Positions 38,922 to 49,499 of a stretch of 64,000 nt of DNA are shown here, piece by piece; the first letter of the stretch is position 1, and every line of letters starts with the position of its first letter. The notes under the pieces were generated by a model. It did no database searches, had not been told where the DNA came from, and saw only the letters and a program-made list of their open reading frames with translations. The DNA comes from Chrysophaeum taylorii. Taxonomy: Eukaryota > Sar > Pelagophyceae > Pelagomonadales > Pelagomonadaceae. The stretch lies in contig JAQMWT010000009.1 of assembly GCA_029834535.1 (NCBI GenBank), forward strand, positions 466,232 to 530,231. Reading direction: 5' to 3'. The translations under genes and the position numbers were made by a program.

Positions 38922-40064
38922 GGGAGCAGCATCTCAGCAAACGCTGCCGACAGTGCTCGATGCGATTCTCAGACCCGCGCATCGTGCTGATCCGGAATCT
39001 CGCCGCGAGTGTCCACCGCGCAGGTTTGAGATTGCCTCCGGAAGGTGTGCGTCGAAACTGCCGACGCGTTGTTTCGCGAAAATCGGGCAACTTGGGGCGA
39101 GGTAACTCCGCTGCCAATTTCTTCCTCAACATCACCTCCAAGAGTTTCACCGGGCGTCTCGGCTGAGTACTTGGGCATGAAATTATGCTCCCACAACCCC
39201 TGTCCTTTGCGATATCGGGAATTAAGAAAACTGCTGGCTCTTAAGAAAGAAATCCGCTGATAGCAATCGTGCGATGGCTTGAAGGCCGCTTTGTAGCGCG
39301 CGTCGCGTGCTTTGTCTTCCCTTGAAAACATAAAAAAAAAGGCCTGTGCTTACAAATATCTAGTACTATCAGGCGAGCCACGTTTGTCCCAGTATCTTAT
39401 AGCCGCGATGCGGCTCGCGGCGCCCAATACCGTGCTTAGTTCGCCGTGGCTTCTTCCAGATCCTGTTGTTCCTGGGAGATTGTGTAAACTCGTCGAAACA
39501 CTGCTCTTAATGTAACAGCCGCAGGACCCGTCATCCTGACTACCGTCCTCATTCTTATGAGAGCCTTTTGCTCCGGCACAAAGCGATCGGTGCATCGCGC
39601 GTCAAATTAAAAATTCTCGAAAGTCAAAAAAATGGGTTTTGAAGGCGTGCGTTCGAGAGCTGGAACGTGGCGACGCGATCTGATTGCGAATAGCCTACGT
39701 CTTCTATCCGATGACTACGCGCAGCATTCTGCCCTGCTTCGCCTATGACAAATACCACAACCCCAACGTATCGAGGCCGGCTATGCAAATATTGTTGTCG
39801 GCACGCCTACCTGGTACTTTTTTTTTTTATCCTTTGAGCAATAGCGACATATCGTTGACCCAGCCGTGGACGGCGCAAAGCCCCGTGTTGATCCAGGCAG
39901 CCGTGATGAAACAATGCGCGCCATCCTTTGCTTCCGGGAAACGACCACTCTTTCGTTTTTTTTTTGGGGGGGATGGCAGCTAAGCGAGTCAAAGGGAGAA
40001 AAGTTCCACCCCGTGTTACACTACGTGTTTGTTTTGCGCCACCATCATCCGCAGTGAGATTTCT
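36941..40064. other. Relic-rich intergenic region
   Basis: No intact gene. 37021-37058 carries a GCAGACC heptanucleotide array and 38869-38920 a CTTT/CTTTCTTTC tract. On the minus strand at 37953-37620 two frames in succession (MKCGRLYGQFREFERFLIRM, then MMRATLRLEDYFESTPRKRK) look like one protein broken by a frameshift. More fragments follow on the minus strand up to ~39990 (for example 39992-39807 and 39331-38969). This looks like one or more dead mobile elements whose family I cannot name. Confidence 0.45.
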
Positions 40065-40176
40065 TTATCGATTATTTATCGATTTATTTATCGATTTATT
40101 CGCCGATTTGTTTATCGATTTATTCGCCGTTTTGTTTATCGATTTATTCGTCGATTTATTTATCGATTTGAAGATC
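40065..40176. repeat. Tandem ~20-bp repeat at the 3' end of the receptor gene
   Basis: Units of TTATCGATTTATTCGCCGAT and variants (TTATCGATTTATT, GCCGTTTTG) repeat about five to six times. The last coding residues of the receptor gene (DLQIDK, stop at 40156) are encoded inside the array, so the repeat has probably replaced the original C-terminus. Confidence 0.75.
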
Positions 40177-43100
40177 GAAGTTCGCACGTGGGTGCCTTGA
40201 GTTCCGCGCAGCCGTCTGTGCGACGGACGAGGTCGGCGAATCCATCGGCAAAAGATCGGGCTCGGGACTGGCGAGTGACGGCGAGGTGTTGCGTGACGTC
40301 GAGCGCGATGACGACCAGAATGACGAGATCCACGGCATTCGCGTGGTGAGTCGAAGTCGTAGATCTCGACTGAAAGCGTCGAGTGACTTGGAGGATCCTC
40401 GCCGCAGACGGCGAGTCTTGCGCCTCCAGAAACGCTGGAGACGTTTGGCGGCAACATGGTACCTGTAGAGTTCGCGTTGCTGGGAGGCTCGCGGGTTGGA
40501 GGAGACGAGGCTGTCGACGAAGAGGCGGAGGAGGTCCACCTGTTGCGACGTGGCGAAGATTGCATAGTACAACACGGAGCTTCGGTCAACCTCCTCGATC
40601 ATCGACGCCGTGCGAAACCTGTGGCGCGATAGTCGGCGGTCGCGGATCGAGCGTTCGAGACGCGCGAGCACGACGGCGAGTCGTTGGCGCTCTTGTTCGG
40701 TACTTTCGAGCATGATGTCCAGGAGCTCCGGCATGAGGTGCTCGAGGCTACGATAGAAGATGGCCTTGAAACTGTTCGAATAGTTGTTCGTCATGCTCTG
40801 GTCGCTCACAAAGGGCGCGAGGCTGTTATTTAGGCTGAAGAAGTTTGCGATTTCGTGCGCCGGATGGACGGCGACCTTGCTCTGGACGTACGCCTTGAGC
40901 GCCTGCCCGCGGAAAGTGCTGAGGATCTCGAAGTCGTTCACGTGCTTGATAGACCGCTTCAACGCTCCCCAGTCGTTCGTCCTGAGCATGGGGACGATGA
41001 CTCGTTCTCCGCTGCTGTCGTCAGTTGATTCGCCGTCGTCGTCGTCGCGATTGTCTTTCTCTGCCTTGACTTCTTCTCGCGGACCTCGGTTTTGACAATT
41101 GGCAGTCCGCTTGTCGCGCACGCTCCTGTTAACTTTTTGGAGCTCGAGATCGTCGTCCGTGCCATCTCCTTTGACGTATTTTTCGACGCCCGACGAAAAC
41201 ATGAGCGGCGCGGACATGGGGCGCGTGAGTTTGCGACGACGATCAATTCGCGCGCGACACAAGCGGCAACACCTCTCGAAGCAAGAAGCGGTGGTAGCTC
41301 CGGCGTCGTCGGCGCGCAAGCCACTGAAGTGATGCGTGATGAGGGAGGGCTGGAGGGCCATGATCGAGGCGCGTCGATACTCTCGCCACGATGCCTCGAC
41401 GCCCTTGACGTTTTGCACGATTCTATAGCGCAGCATGTCGCGAACCGAGACGCTCCTGATATCATCGACGGTCGACCAGACGGCGAAGAACATGAATGCC
41501 GTGTGCACGAACTTGAACAAAATGTCGTAGATTCGTTCGAGGCGGTCCGCGTGGGTCGCGTCGTTGTCGCTCGGCAGGATTGCCACGAAGCTGAAGATAA
41601 AGCCGAGGAGGACGGTGCAGATGACGAGACCGGTTCCGGCGAGCTCGAGGTGGTTCATGCGAGTCTCGACGTTTGGTTTGACCCTCGACTGGGCTGCCAT
41701 GAAGAAGAGAAGGACTACGCAGGCGCTGGTCGCCTGGGCCGACGGCGACGTCCAGAGCAATACCTGAATCGCGACGAGGAGCGCTTGCTTGAGAAGTCTC
41801 GCGAAGCCCCAGAAGAGCGCCCCGGCGCGGAACGGCGCGTAGATGAAACCGAGGCGGTCGAGCAGGGTCGACGTGCAGAGCTCGTTGTCGAAACGAGCCT
41901 TGACCAGGGTGCGGCCAATGGCGACGAAAACGAGCGTCGTGACGCCCAAATACGCGATAGCAATATAACGGAGCACGTGGGTTCTGAGGCTACCCGACGA
42001 GCACGAATCGCCGGGCGAGTTCGCGTATACGATGCCGTTGGACTGGACGTGGCGACAAGAAAAGGTGTCGAGGCAGTTCGCGAGGAGCGACGGAAACGCG
42101 CCGACGAAAAAGGAGAGCATCGAGCCGATTTGGGTGTCCCGCATGTGTCGGAGGCCGCTGATGACGCCGCCGTTTTGGACAGTCGCCACGACGACGATCG
42201 CGAGGGCGTGCACGATCGGGAGGCCTAGCATGTTGAAGAAGATCTCGGGGAAGCCCCAGTTAGGGAACGAACAGCCCGGCGCAAAGATGTCCACGTCGAA
42301 GAGCGCGATCGAAAACACCAAAAACAAATGCCGCAGTTGCTTTGGCCAGTCGAACATGAAGCTCGCGACGATTCCCGCGTCCTGATAGACGGTGCAGACG
42401 AGGTCTAAGACGGGATAGTGCGCGCGGATGACGTTGTTGATGAGGATGAATATCGTGATGAGCGCGATCCAGCATGCGGCGGTAAATACCCCGGCGCTCG
42501 TGCGCTTGGGGCACCGTATCGCGTACGTCGCGATCGAGAAGTAGCCTTTTTGAGTACCGCCGCACATGGCTGAATGGGCGTTCCACCCCTTGCGGCACCA
42601 GTTGAGGATGTCGGTGTCGAGGACGACCGTGTCGCTGTTGCCGTCGATGCACACCTCTTTGTTAAACATCGATTCATTCATGCATCCCGTCGGTCCCGCG
42701 CCGCCCTTGCACTGGTAGCTCACGGGGCATTTGTAGGAATAGACGTGCTGGAGCTTGCCTCGGAAAAGGTCCTCGAGGGCCTCCGGCGAGATCCAGTATC
42801 CCCCCGCCGGATACGGCATCGTCATTCCGCCATCGCACATCGTTCCACTAGGACCTACAATAACGACAACAACAACAGCAGCGTAAGAGAGGAAAAAGAA
42901 AAGAACTCACATTCGACGCAGCCTTCGCGGGCGTTGAGAGGCCACGTTGGCGCGTAGTAGTCCTGGTTGCAGACGCAGTCTGAAATAGAGGTGGTGCCCC
43001 TGGCGTGGTTCTTGATGAAGGAGTTTGGCGGGCACATCTTGCATTCGTTTGCGCCATAGTCGCTGTTGTACCGCTCTTGCGAACACGAGACGCAGGAGGT

Positions 43101-45520
43101 GGCACCGCGTTGGTCCTGGTACCAGCCGGGCTCGCAGAGGTCACACGCGAGGCGGTAACCGCCGGGGTCGGCGGCGTAGGAGCCAGGCTTGCACGAGACG
43201 CACATCCGCGTGACGTTGTCGTAGAACTGGCCCACGTCGCACGCCAAGATCTCGCCGCAATACTGCGAAGAAGAAGAAGAAGAAGAAGAAGAAGAAGAAG
43301 AAGAAGAAGAAGAAGGAGGCGTCGTCGGTTTTCGGATTTCGATCTCAACCGTCGCCGAGGCAGACATGCGCGAGATCGTGTAGAAGCAGTCGCAGGACTG
43401 CCACGCGAAGGTGTCGGTGCCGCAGAAATGGTCGACGTTGGCGTCGTACTGCAGGAGCTGGGTCGTTGGCGAAAAGGCCCCCGGAATGAAGCTGGCGTCG
43501 CCCTCGATCATGACATAGTCGATCTCGTTCCAGTCGTTGACACCCTGGGTATCGAGCTCGAGCCTCAAGCGTCGCGAGGCAAAGGGGAGCGAGCAGAGGT
43601 TGACGGGTTCGAAGATCCGGTATTCGGTGGTCTTCTGATGCCTCGCGTCGACGCGCTTGTCGACGAAGTCGTCCGACCATAAGACGCCCCACGACGCCGT
43701 GTCGTTGTCCCACAGCTTGATCGCGACGACGCTGCCCGCGCCCCTCGGCTCGCCGATGAGGACGCGCGACACGTACACCGGCTCCTCGAAGTCGAGCTCG
43801 ATGTATTCCGTGTACCCGTTCCTTCTGAGGCTCGTAGCGGGGGACCACGCGAAGCTGCCCGTGGCATCCTCGCCGCTCTGAAAGCCCTTCTCGGCGGCTT
43901 GAGACGAGGGGCTCCACGCGAGCTCGGTGTCGCCGTAGGCGTCGGGGGCGTCGGGCTCGCCCAGGATCTGCAACGCACCCCACGAGGGATTGCCATTCGC
44001 CGCGACGCGGCTCGAAATCCACCACGTCGAGACGTCGTGGACGGCGGACGCGTACTGGACGATGCTCGCGGCCGCATAGGTAATCGACTCGGCCGTAAAC
44101 ACCTCGAGCGCTCCAAGATTTACTCCCGTTCGCGCGTCGACGAGCGACAACGTCCCATACGTGGGGAGTCTCGTCACGAACGCGACGATGTGGGTCGTGT
44201 CGACATCGTAGGTCGGCACGGCAAATCTTATCGTACCGTTGGTCGTCGCGTTGACCGAGAGGTCGGAAACGACCGGAAGGTCGTCGATCGCGTACGAGAT
44301 CTGGAAATAACGACGCGCGACGTTGGTCCTCCGACCGTCCGAGGTCTCGCCCACCAGATCGATCGAGTCCGTGCCGTCGAAGCTGTCGTCGGGCGAATAC
44401 TTAAACCGAGACAAAGCGTACCGTTGCGCGTACGGAACCGCGGTTATCTCGACGTTCGAGTTCACCCCCGCCGCGTCCACCTCCTCGAGGGTTCCGTTCG
44501 CTGGAAGCCTCAGAATCTCGTAGGTGAACCGTCGACCAGCGGGGTCGTAGGCCGCTGGCACGAATTCCACGCCGACGCCCTCGGCGAGCTCCTCGGTCAC
44601 GTTCGCAAAGCTCGCCGCCACCGCTTTTGTCGCGTTCGTGCTCTCGCTCCACCACTCGGGCGACGTCAACGAAGAGACGAATTGGCACCCGTCGGTCGCC
44701 ATGTCGAAGAAAAGCCGCATCGTCTTGTCGACCCCCGAGGCATAGGCCCCCAGAACTAGATCGTACCGCGACCCGGCGATCCCCAGATTTGACGTGCTTC
44801 CGCCCCCTCCGAGATCGTAGTAGATGCTCGCCAGATCGTACGCTGGCAACGAGGACGCGACGACCGGCCACACGGCGAACTCGGCCAGCTGTCCGGAGAA
44901 ACCGCTGTCGGTGTTCACCCTCGTCAGGTCCCCCGCATCGTCGTATGCCGAAAACGCCTGTCCAAACGAGATCCCCTCGACGCATCCGGGCCCGAACACC
45001 CCCGCGACCGTTCCCCGTTTGTTCGCCAGATAAGACGCCGCGAGGACGCCGTCGACCCACAGCCGGATCTCGTCGGACGAGGTCTCGTACGCGACCGTGT
45101 ACCGGTGCCACTCCTCGATGCTCCACGCCTCATCCTCCATCTCGACCACGTCCCCGAAATAAGCCGTCGACTCCATGTTAAACAGCACCCGAAGCGTCCC
45201 CGGCGCCGACACCTCGATCAGCAAATCAAAGTCGTACCCCGCATCGAAGACGTGGATCGTGTCGGAAGAGTACGCGGCCCACACCCGCGCCACCACGCTC
45301 ACCGTGAAGTTTCCCTGCGGCAGCACGCCCGCGTCCCCGGAAGCGAACATCGATCCCACTCCCGCTGCGTCTGAAGACCTATAATACGACGAGGCTTCAT
45401 GAATGAAATGATGATTCCCATAATCAATAAATATTAAAGTGCTCACGCTTGAAAGGTCAGCGCGTGCTCGTACGCCGCCGCGACCCCGCCCGCCAAGGCG
45501 ATGATGATGATGCAAACCAT
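40156..45520 (-). CDS. Large receptor-like protein: signal peptide, LamG-like, discoidin-like, Cys-rich, polytopic membrane domain
   Basis: Three exons on the minus strand: 45520-45447, 45378-42911 and 42854-40156 (1746 residues). Splicing GTGAGC...TTATAG (45446-45379) joins a signal peptide MVCIIIIALAGGVAAAYEHA to the body. Splicing GTGAGT...TTGTAG (42910-42855) restores GCVECPSGTMCDGG across what otherwise looks like two ~890-residue proteins. Domains: concanavalin/LamG-like (~35-215), discoidin/F5-8C-like (~525-660, YIELDFEEPVYVSRVLIGEP ... NEIDYVMIEG), a 17-Ser run, EGF/ephrin-receptor-like Cys-rich (~730-870), about eight to ten TM helices (~965-1310) and a long charged cytoplasmic tail. 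Cell-surface sensing or adhesion is likely. A damaged paralogue ends the window. Confidence 0.75.
42855..42910 (-). other. 56-bp spliceosomal intron
   Basis: On the minus strand it starts GTGAGTTC and ends TTATTGTAG. Removing it keeps frame and restores a C-x-x-C-P-S-G-T-M-C pattern typical of the Cys-rich repeats in this family. Unspliced, translation would stop within the intron. Confidence 0.8.
45379..45446 (-). other. 68-bp spliceosomal intron
   Basis: Starts GTGAGCAC and ends TATTATAG on the minus strand, and is AT-rich against GC-rich exons. Splicing yields Q-A-S-S-D-A-A-G and gives the protein a signal peptide. The alternative unspliced start at 45536 gives a His/Arg-rich N-terminus without a signal. 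Confidence 0.7.
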
Positions 45521-45792
45521 CGTTTGGAACATCCACCAGTCGCGACCACTTTAATTTGCCACAACCGAGAACCGGTTCATAAGACCCGTTCTCTTCGAAG
45601 ATAAAGGTAGTTTTTAAAGGTCGACTGACTGCTAAGAGGGGGGTGTGACAGAGATAAAGTTGGCCAAATAATGAAATTGGCCAAATAATCAGGGCGGGAT
45701 ATTTGGAGGATTTTCAAATAATCCGACCTGACTTGGGTCGGGTTTTTCGAGGCGGGCGCCAAAGTGAAAAAACTTAAGCAAATATACCGACC

Positions 45793-46620
45793 ATGGCGAG
45801 GACCACGAAGGAAGCGCAGCGGCGGGCTGCGACGCTGAAGATCAAACCCGGCTGGGCTGCGATGACGATGCAGAGCTGGACCCCGAAGTTTTCGCGGCCG
45901 GAAAACAAACACCTCATGGCGGAGATCAAGCGCCGGGCGGCAGAGCAAAGCGTGCCGGAGCACAGGTGCAAGGCCTGGAACTGGTCCGCGCTCGTGGCTT
46001 GGCTCGAGAAGGTGGAAACGAGTGCCACGCTCTTCACACTGAGTGACTCGGCCGAGTCGGAGCCGGAGGGCGCAGAGTCAAAGGCTGCATCTGTCGACGC
46101 AGCGCGTGAGGCGGAACCTGCGGTCGCGTCCCCGAACCGGCGCAACCCGCCGCGTGCAGCTCGCTCGCCGCCGTCGCCGTCGAAGAATCACTGGTCGAAG
46201 GATCCCTGCCGATCGCGGATGGTCATGTCCATCGTCCAGACGCGAGACGTCCACCTTTTGCGGGTCATAACGCCATCTTGGCAAAACCTTGACGCCGAGG
46301 AGCCCAGCTTGCACTGGGAGGAGCTGGCCAAGGTCTGCAAATCGAACGATCCAGCAGTGGACGACATCCTGTATGCCGCCGATCCTGATGTTCCCGAGCT
46401 CGTCAGGAACCTACAACTCCCTCCTTACCTTCTTGACTCCACCTCCGCGCCTCGTCACCAAAAAATCCTCCTCTGCCCCCTGGCGGCCGGCCCGCCCCTG
46501 CCACCGGCCGCCTCCTCCGATATGAAGAGTGCTATATCGTTATACTTAGCGCTACCGAGGGCGCCGAAGCCCCTCCTCGCGGAGGAGCGCCTCAAGCATA
46601 GTGCGCGGGGTGGGACTTGA
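45793..46620 (+). CDS. Harbinger-associated ORF, hypothetical
   Basis: 275 residues starting MARTTKEAQRRAATLKIKPG. The N-terminal ~85 residues (W-x-M-x-x-W-x-x-K-F-S-R-P-E-N-K-H-L, then CKAWNWSALVAWLEKVE) look like a small helical DNA-binding module, followed by an acidic linker. Position next to the left terminal repeat and convergent with a PIF/Harbinger transposase suggests it is the element's second ORF, which in that superfamily is a Myb/SANT-like accessory protein. I cannot confirm a Myb domain by eye. Confidence 0.45.
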   Translation: MARTTKEAQRRAATLKIKPGWAAMTMQSWTPKFSRPENKHLMAEIKRRAAEQSVPEHRCKAWNWSALVAWLEKVETSATLFTLSDSAESEPEGAESKAASVDAAREAEPAVASPNRRNPPRAARSPPSPSKNHWSKDPCRSRMVMSIVQTRDVHLLRVITPSWQNLDAEEPSLHWEELAKVCKSNDPAVDDILYAADPDVPELVRNLQLPPYLLDSTSAPRHQKILLCPLAAGPPLPPAASSDMKSAISLYLALPRAPKPLLAEERLKHSARGGT

Positions 46621-46660
46621 CGAGGTAGGACTGGACCTTTCGCCGAGATTCGACGACGCT

Positions 46661-47282
46661 TTACCGCAGCCAAATGCAACAACCGTCGATGGCACCCACC
46701 ACGCTTCGAAGGACCACGAGGCGTGACTTGCGAGCCCAGCCCGCCTCCAGTTTCTCGAGTTCCGTCTCGTCGTCCAGTGGGAAGTCTGTAGTTAACATGT
46801 TGTTGATGGCTTCAACACATCTCCAAATCGATCGATAAAACTCCGCCGGAGACACCCCAAAGTTAGAGCAGATATCGAGCTAGCTCCCCCCAGCAAGGTA
46901 GCATATGCTGATCGCAAGTCGGACCTCGGCGCATACCTCAGACCCAGAAGAACGCACGGCTCTCTCGATGTCTTGCGTCTGTATCTCCCTCCGCACCAAC
47001 TCCAGCAACTCGTTGAAATGCTAGACCTCCATGCGATACATCCGTCGAAATTTTCGTGGACCCTCTGTCCGCACGTGATGATACCACTTTACGCGACGCA
47101 CGAAGCTTGGGCCCCGACGGCCCAAAGCGCTTCTCACGGTCAAACGCACCAAATGCGGAGATCGCTGCGATTCGACGACGCTTTATCGCTTCGGTGATGC
47201 CGCCCAGGCGGCCGTCGTCGTCGCTGTCCGATTCGGAGTCGCTCGTATCAGCGCGCCGTCGTTCAAGTCGTGACCCGGACAT
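46661..47282 (-). pseudogene. PIF/Harbinger transposase N-terminal half, decayed
   Basis: Frames read in order MSGSRLERRRADTSDSESDS, then (shifted) KWYHHVRTEGPRKFRRMYRM, EVRLAISICYLAGGS, CSNFGVSPAEFYRSIWRCVE, DFPLDDETELEKLEAGWARK and finally VVLRSVVGAIDGCCIWL. This is the F-R-M ... LA-x-G ... S-x-x-x-x-x-R-x-x-W ... FP ... VVGAIDG series of PIF/Harbinger (DDE_Tnp_4) transposases, with the first catalytic Asp in AIDG. There is one frameshift and there are two in-frame TAG codons. The second and third acidic residues are missing because the frame ends at 46661. Confidence 0.7.
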
Positions 47283-47283
47283 T

Positions 47284-47358
47284 TAACTAACTAACTAACT
47301 AACTTCAGACCTCTCCCGAGCATGGGAGAGCCAGGCCGGACCGACAGGTGCCAGTCCG
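47284..47358 (-). repeat. Isolated LINE/SINE 3' tail
   Basis: Minus-strand (TTAG)n preceded by the GGCTCTCCCATGCTCGGGAG block, matching the tails at 33350-33425 and 48403-48470. The upstream body is missing, so this is a heavily 5'-truncated insertion, lying inside the Harbinger element. Confidence 0.7.
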
Positions 47359-47472
47359 CAAAAACACCCATCAAATCCATTTCAGTTTACATGACCAGTA
47401 GAGAACCGGCACTTAAAACTGGCCAAATAGTCAGGCCAAATTAACCCTGATTAGTTGGCCAGTTTCATTTGG

Positions 47473-48470
47473 AGTTGGTCCGCTCGCGGCGACGAGTTTC
47501 CCTTCGATGAATCGGCGTACGCCGACGACGTTGCCTTTCTCTTCTGGGGCCGCCACATCGCCGCCAGCGAGACACCGCGCCTCATCGAACACTGCGACGC
47601 CTGGGGCATGGAGGTGCATTGCGGCAACCGACACACGAAAGCGGCGTCCAAAACGGAGATGCTGTTCGTCGCTCGCCCGGCAAACCTGTACGGCGACCCA
47701 AAGTCGTTCGACGACACGAACCTCTCGGACATCGAGCTCGGGCGCGGCCGCTTCATACCGGTCGTCGACCAGTTTAAGTACCTCGGCTCGGTCCTCTCGC
47801 GCGACTGCCGCGACGACTCAGACGTCGACGCGCGGATCAAGAAGGCGTCTCAGGCCTTCGGTGCCTTGCGGGACTGCATCTTCGCCTCAAAGTCCGTCTC
47901 TGCTCGCGCCAAGCGCCTCGTCTATGTCTCGCTCGTCCTGGCCATCCTCCTTCACGGTGCGGAATCGTGGTGCCTCACCGAGGTCCTGTTCCGCCGGCTG
48001 CGGTGTTTCCACGCGCAGTGCGCCCGCGTCATGTGTCGTGTGACCCGGAAACACACCTGGTCCCACCACATCTCAACGGAGATCCTGCGGCGGCGCCTCG
48101 GCCTCGAGTCCATCGACGTCTACGTCACGCGCCGCCAGCTCCGCTGGGCCGGTCACGTCGCCCGCATGCCCTTCTCCCGACTCCCTCGCAAGATGCTCTC
48201 GTCTTGGGTCCGCTCCAAGCGCCCACCGGGGGCTCCGCAGATGACGTACGGGAGGTCGCTCGCCAAGGCACTCCGGAAATGCGACATCCCCTTCAACTCG
48301 TGGCACGACCTCGCACAAGACCGCGCGCAGTGGCGGTCCGCCATCCATGCACTTTCCCAAGCTTCTACCCCAACTGTGTGATTTTTTTTGCTCTGTGATC
48401 CTGGACCGGCTACTACCGGCCCAGCCTGGCTCCCATGCTCGGGTGAGGTCCGAAGTTAGTTAGTTAGTTC
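47473..48470 (+). mobile_element. 5'-truncated LINE (non-LTR retrotransposon)
   Basis: Contains the C-terminal third of a LINE reverse transcriptase, a short 3' UTR and a terminal (TTAG)n tract at about 48454-48468. The 3' UTR includes a G/C-rich stem-like segment (CCGGCTACTACCGG) and the ~45-bp tail shared with the SINE-like repeat. The 5' side is cut at the Harbinger right end. Confidence 0.7.
47479..48381 (+). pseudogene. LINE reverse transcriptase C-terminal fragment
   Basis: An unbroken open frame beginning just upstream of the RT catalytic motif: SAYADDVAFLFWGRHI (YADD), then KTEMLFVARPANLYG, FKYLGSVLSRDCRDDSDVDA and RIKKASQAFGALRDCIF. These are followed by VLAILLHGAESWCLTE and the C-terminal WAGHVARMP typical of LINEs (RT thumb and connection). 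Endonuclease and the N-terminal RT motifs are missing, so it is a fragment despite being open to its natural stop at 48381. Confidence 0.75.
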
Positions 48471-49437
48471 ATTCTGTAAAGAGAACGGGTCTAAAACTGC
48501 ACACGCGACACCGCGGGCGCTCGATCCCCCCAGCGTCGGTTCTGAGACCACCCATCACCACTCTAGAGCTGTGCGTGCTCGGGTGGGCAGACCTGTCTTG
48601 ACAGATAGACAGACAGACAGACCGACCGACCGACCTGAGAGGGAGAGAGGGTTGGCGTGTGTCGCCGCCTCCGCATCAGGACCAGGGGGATAGCCAGCCA
48701 GCAGGCGACCGGACGTCCTCTCCCCCGGCAGGCACGAGTGACTTCGCCGCGCTCTGCCGCCCTGACTTCTCTCAAGCTCAGGCATTTTGTCCTCATTTTC
48801 GAGGCTCACGACGGTAACATAATGTAAGACGTTGTACCTGAAATTACTAGCCGATGACGACAATGTGAATTCGGCGAAAACTCGGCTCGACAACGACGAC
48901 GCCGCCGCCATTAAGGTGTGACTATAGCGTGCTTGTCGTACCAGAGCGCGCGTGTGTGCGCCCTCTACCAGCGAGTGACTGGTAGTCCGCCCGCTTTCGC
49001 GCGTCCGCGTTTCATCCGACGGCTTCATTGTGGACTCTAAAATTGGTTAATTTCACGTCGGCGTTTGAACGCAAGGTATTCATTAGTTTATAATTAACCA
49101 CGTCCCATTGCTGACCCTCACCAGTGCAGTACGCTCGAGCTGTCCGTCCATACGTTTTCGCGCGTGCTGAGAGCCAAGGGGTTGGTTCATCATGGACCTC
49201 CTCTATGGCCAGCGCTTTTGCGATGGGCTCTGAGCCATCGCCCCCCCCAACACTTCTAACACCCCCCCCTCATCCTACCCCGCTTCCATCACCCTAGACC
49301 AACTCCCACCTCCATCCTTGCTCTTGCTCTCCTCTATGTGCTTCTCCGCTGGCAATATAGGTCCTCTAGCGTTCACCAACGTATGCCCCCTCTCGTCCAC
49401 ATTTGCCCTACAAGCGGGTTTGAGCATAAAGCCGATT
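48471..49437. other. Intergenic, no gene seen
   Basis: A GACA/GACC tetranucleotide run at about 48600-48633 and C-rich sequence at 49240-49280. No frame longer than ~160 codons and none recognisable. Confidence 0.5.
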
Positions 49438-49499
49438 TCAGTTCGCGCTAAAAGCCAACACCCCCCCGGGCCTGGCCGGACAAGCGGCCGACGGAGTCG

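Larger units (their letters stand above)
45670..47472. mobile_element. PIF/Harbinger-type DNA transposon, decayed
   Basis: Imperfect terminal inverted repeats of about 25-30 bp lie at 45670-45694 and 47445-47472 (shared core GGCCAA/C-T-AATCAGGG). Inside are two convergent open frames, as in Harbinger elements: an unbroken ORF at 45793-46620 and a broken, C-terminally truncated transposase at 47282-46661. A minus-strand LINE/SINE tail (47284-47358) has inserted inside. The right end abuts the truncated LINE. Confidence 0.6.

Noticed and set aside
40065-40176. CRISPR-like array
   Set aside because: Units are contiguous with no unique spacers, in a eukaryotic genome; this is a simple tandem repeat.
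41092-42228. 378-codon plus-strand frame over the receptor gene
   Set aside because: Antisense shadow rich in Glu, Arg and Val; the minus strand holds TM helices shared with the paralogue.
42855-45536. Separate 893-residue protein starting at 45536
   Set aside because: The N-terminus from 45536 is His/Arg-rich without a signal and crosses an AT-rich GT-AG intron; the C-terminus runs into a second intron. Splicing into one gene explains both.
47284-48470. A TIR transposon delimited by the inverted AACTAACTAAC...CCCGAGCATGGGAG sequences
   Set aside because: The same sequence ends the SINE-like repeat at 33.35 kb and directly follows the LINE RT, so two LINE/SINE 3' tails in opposite orientation explain it better than terminal inverted repeats.
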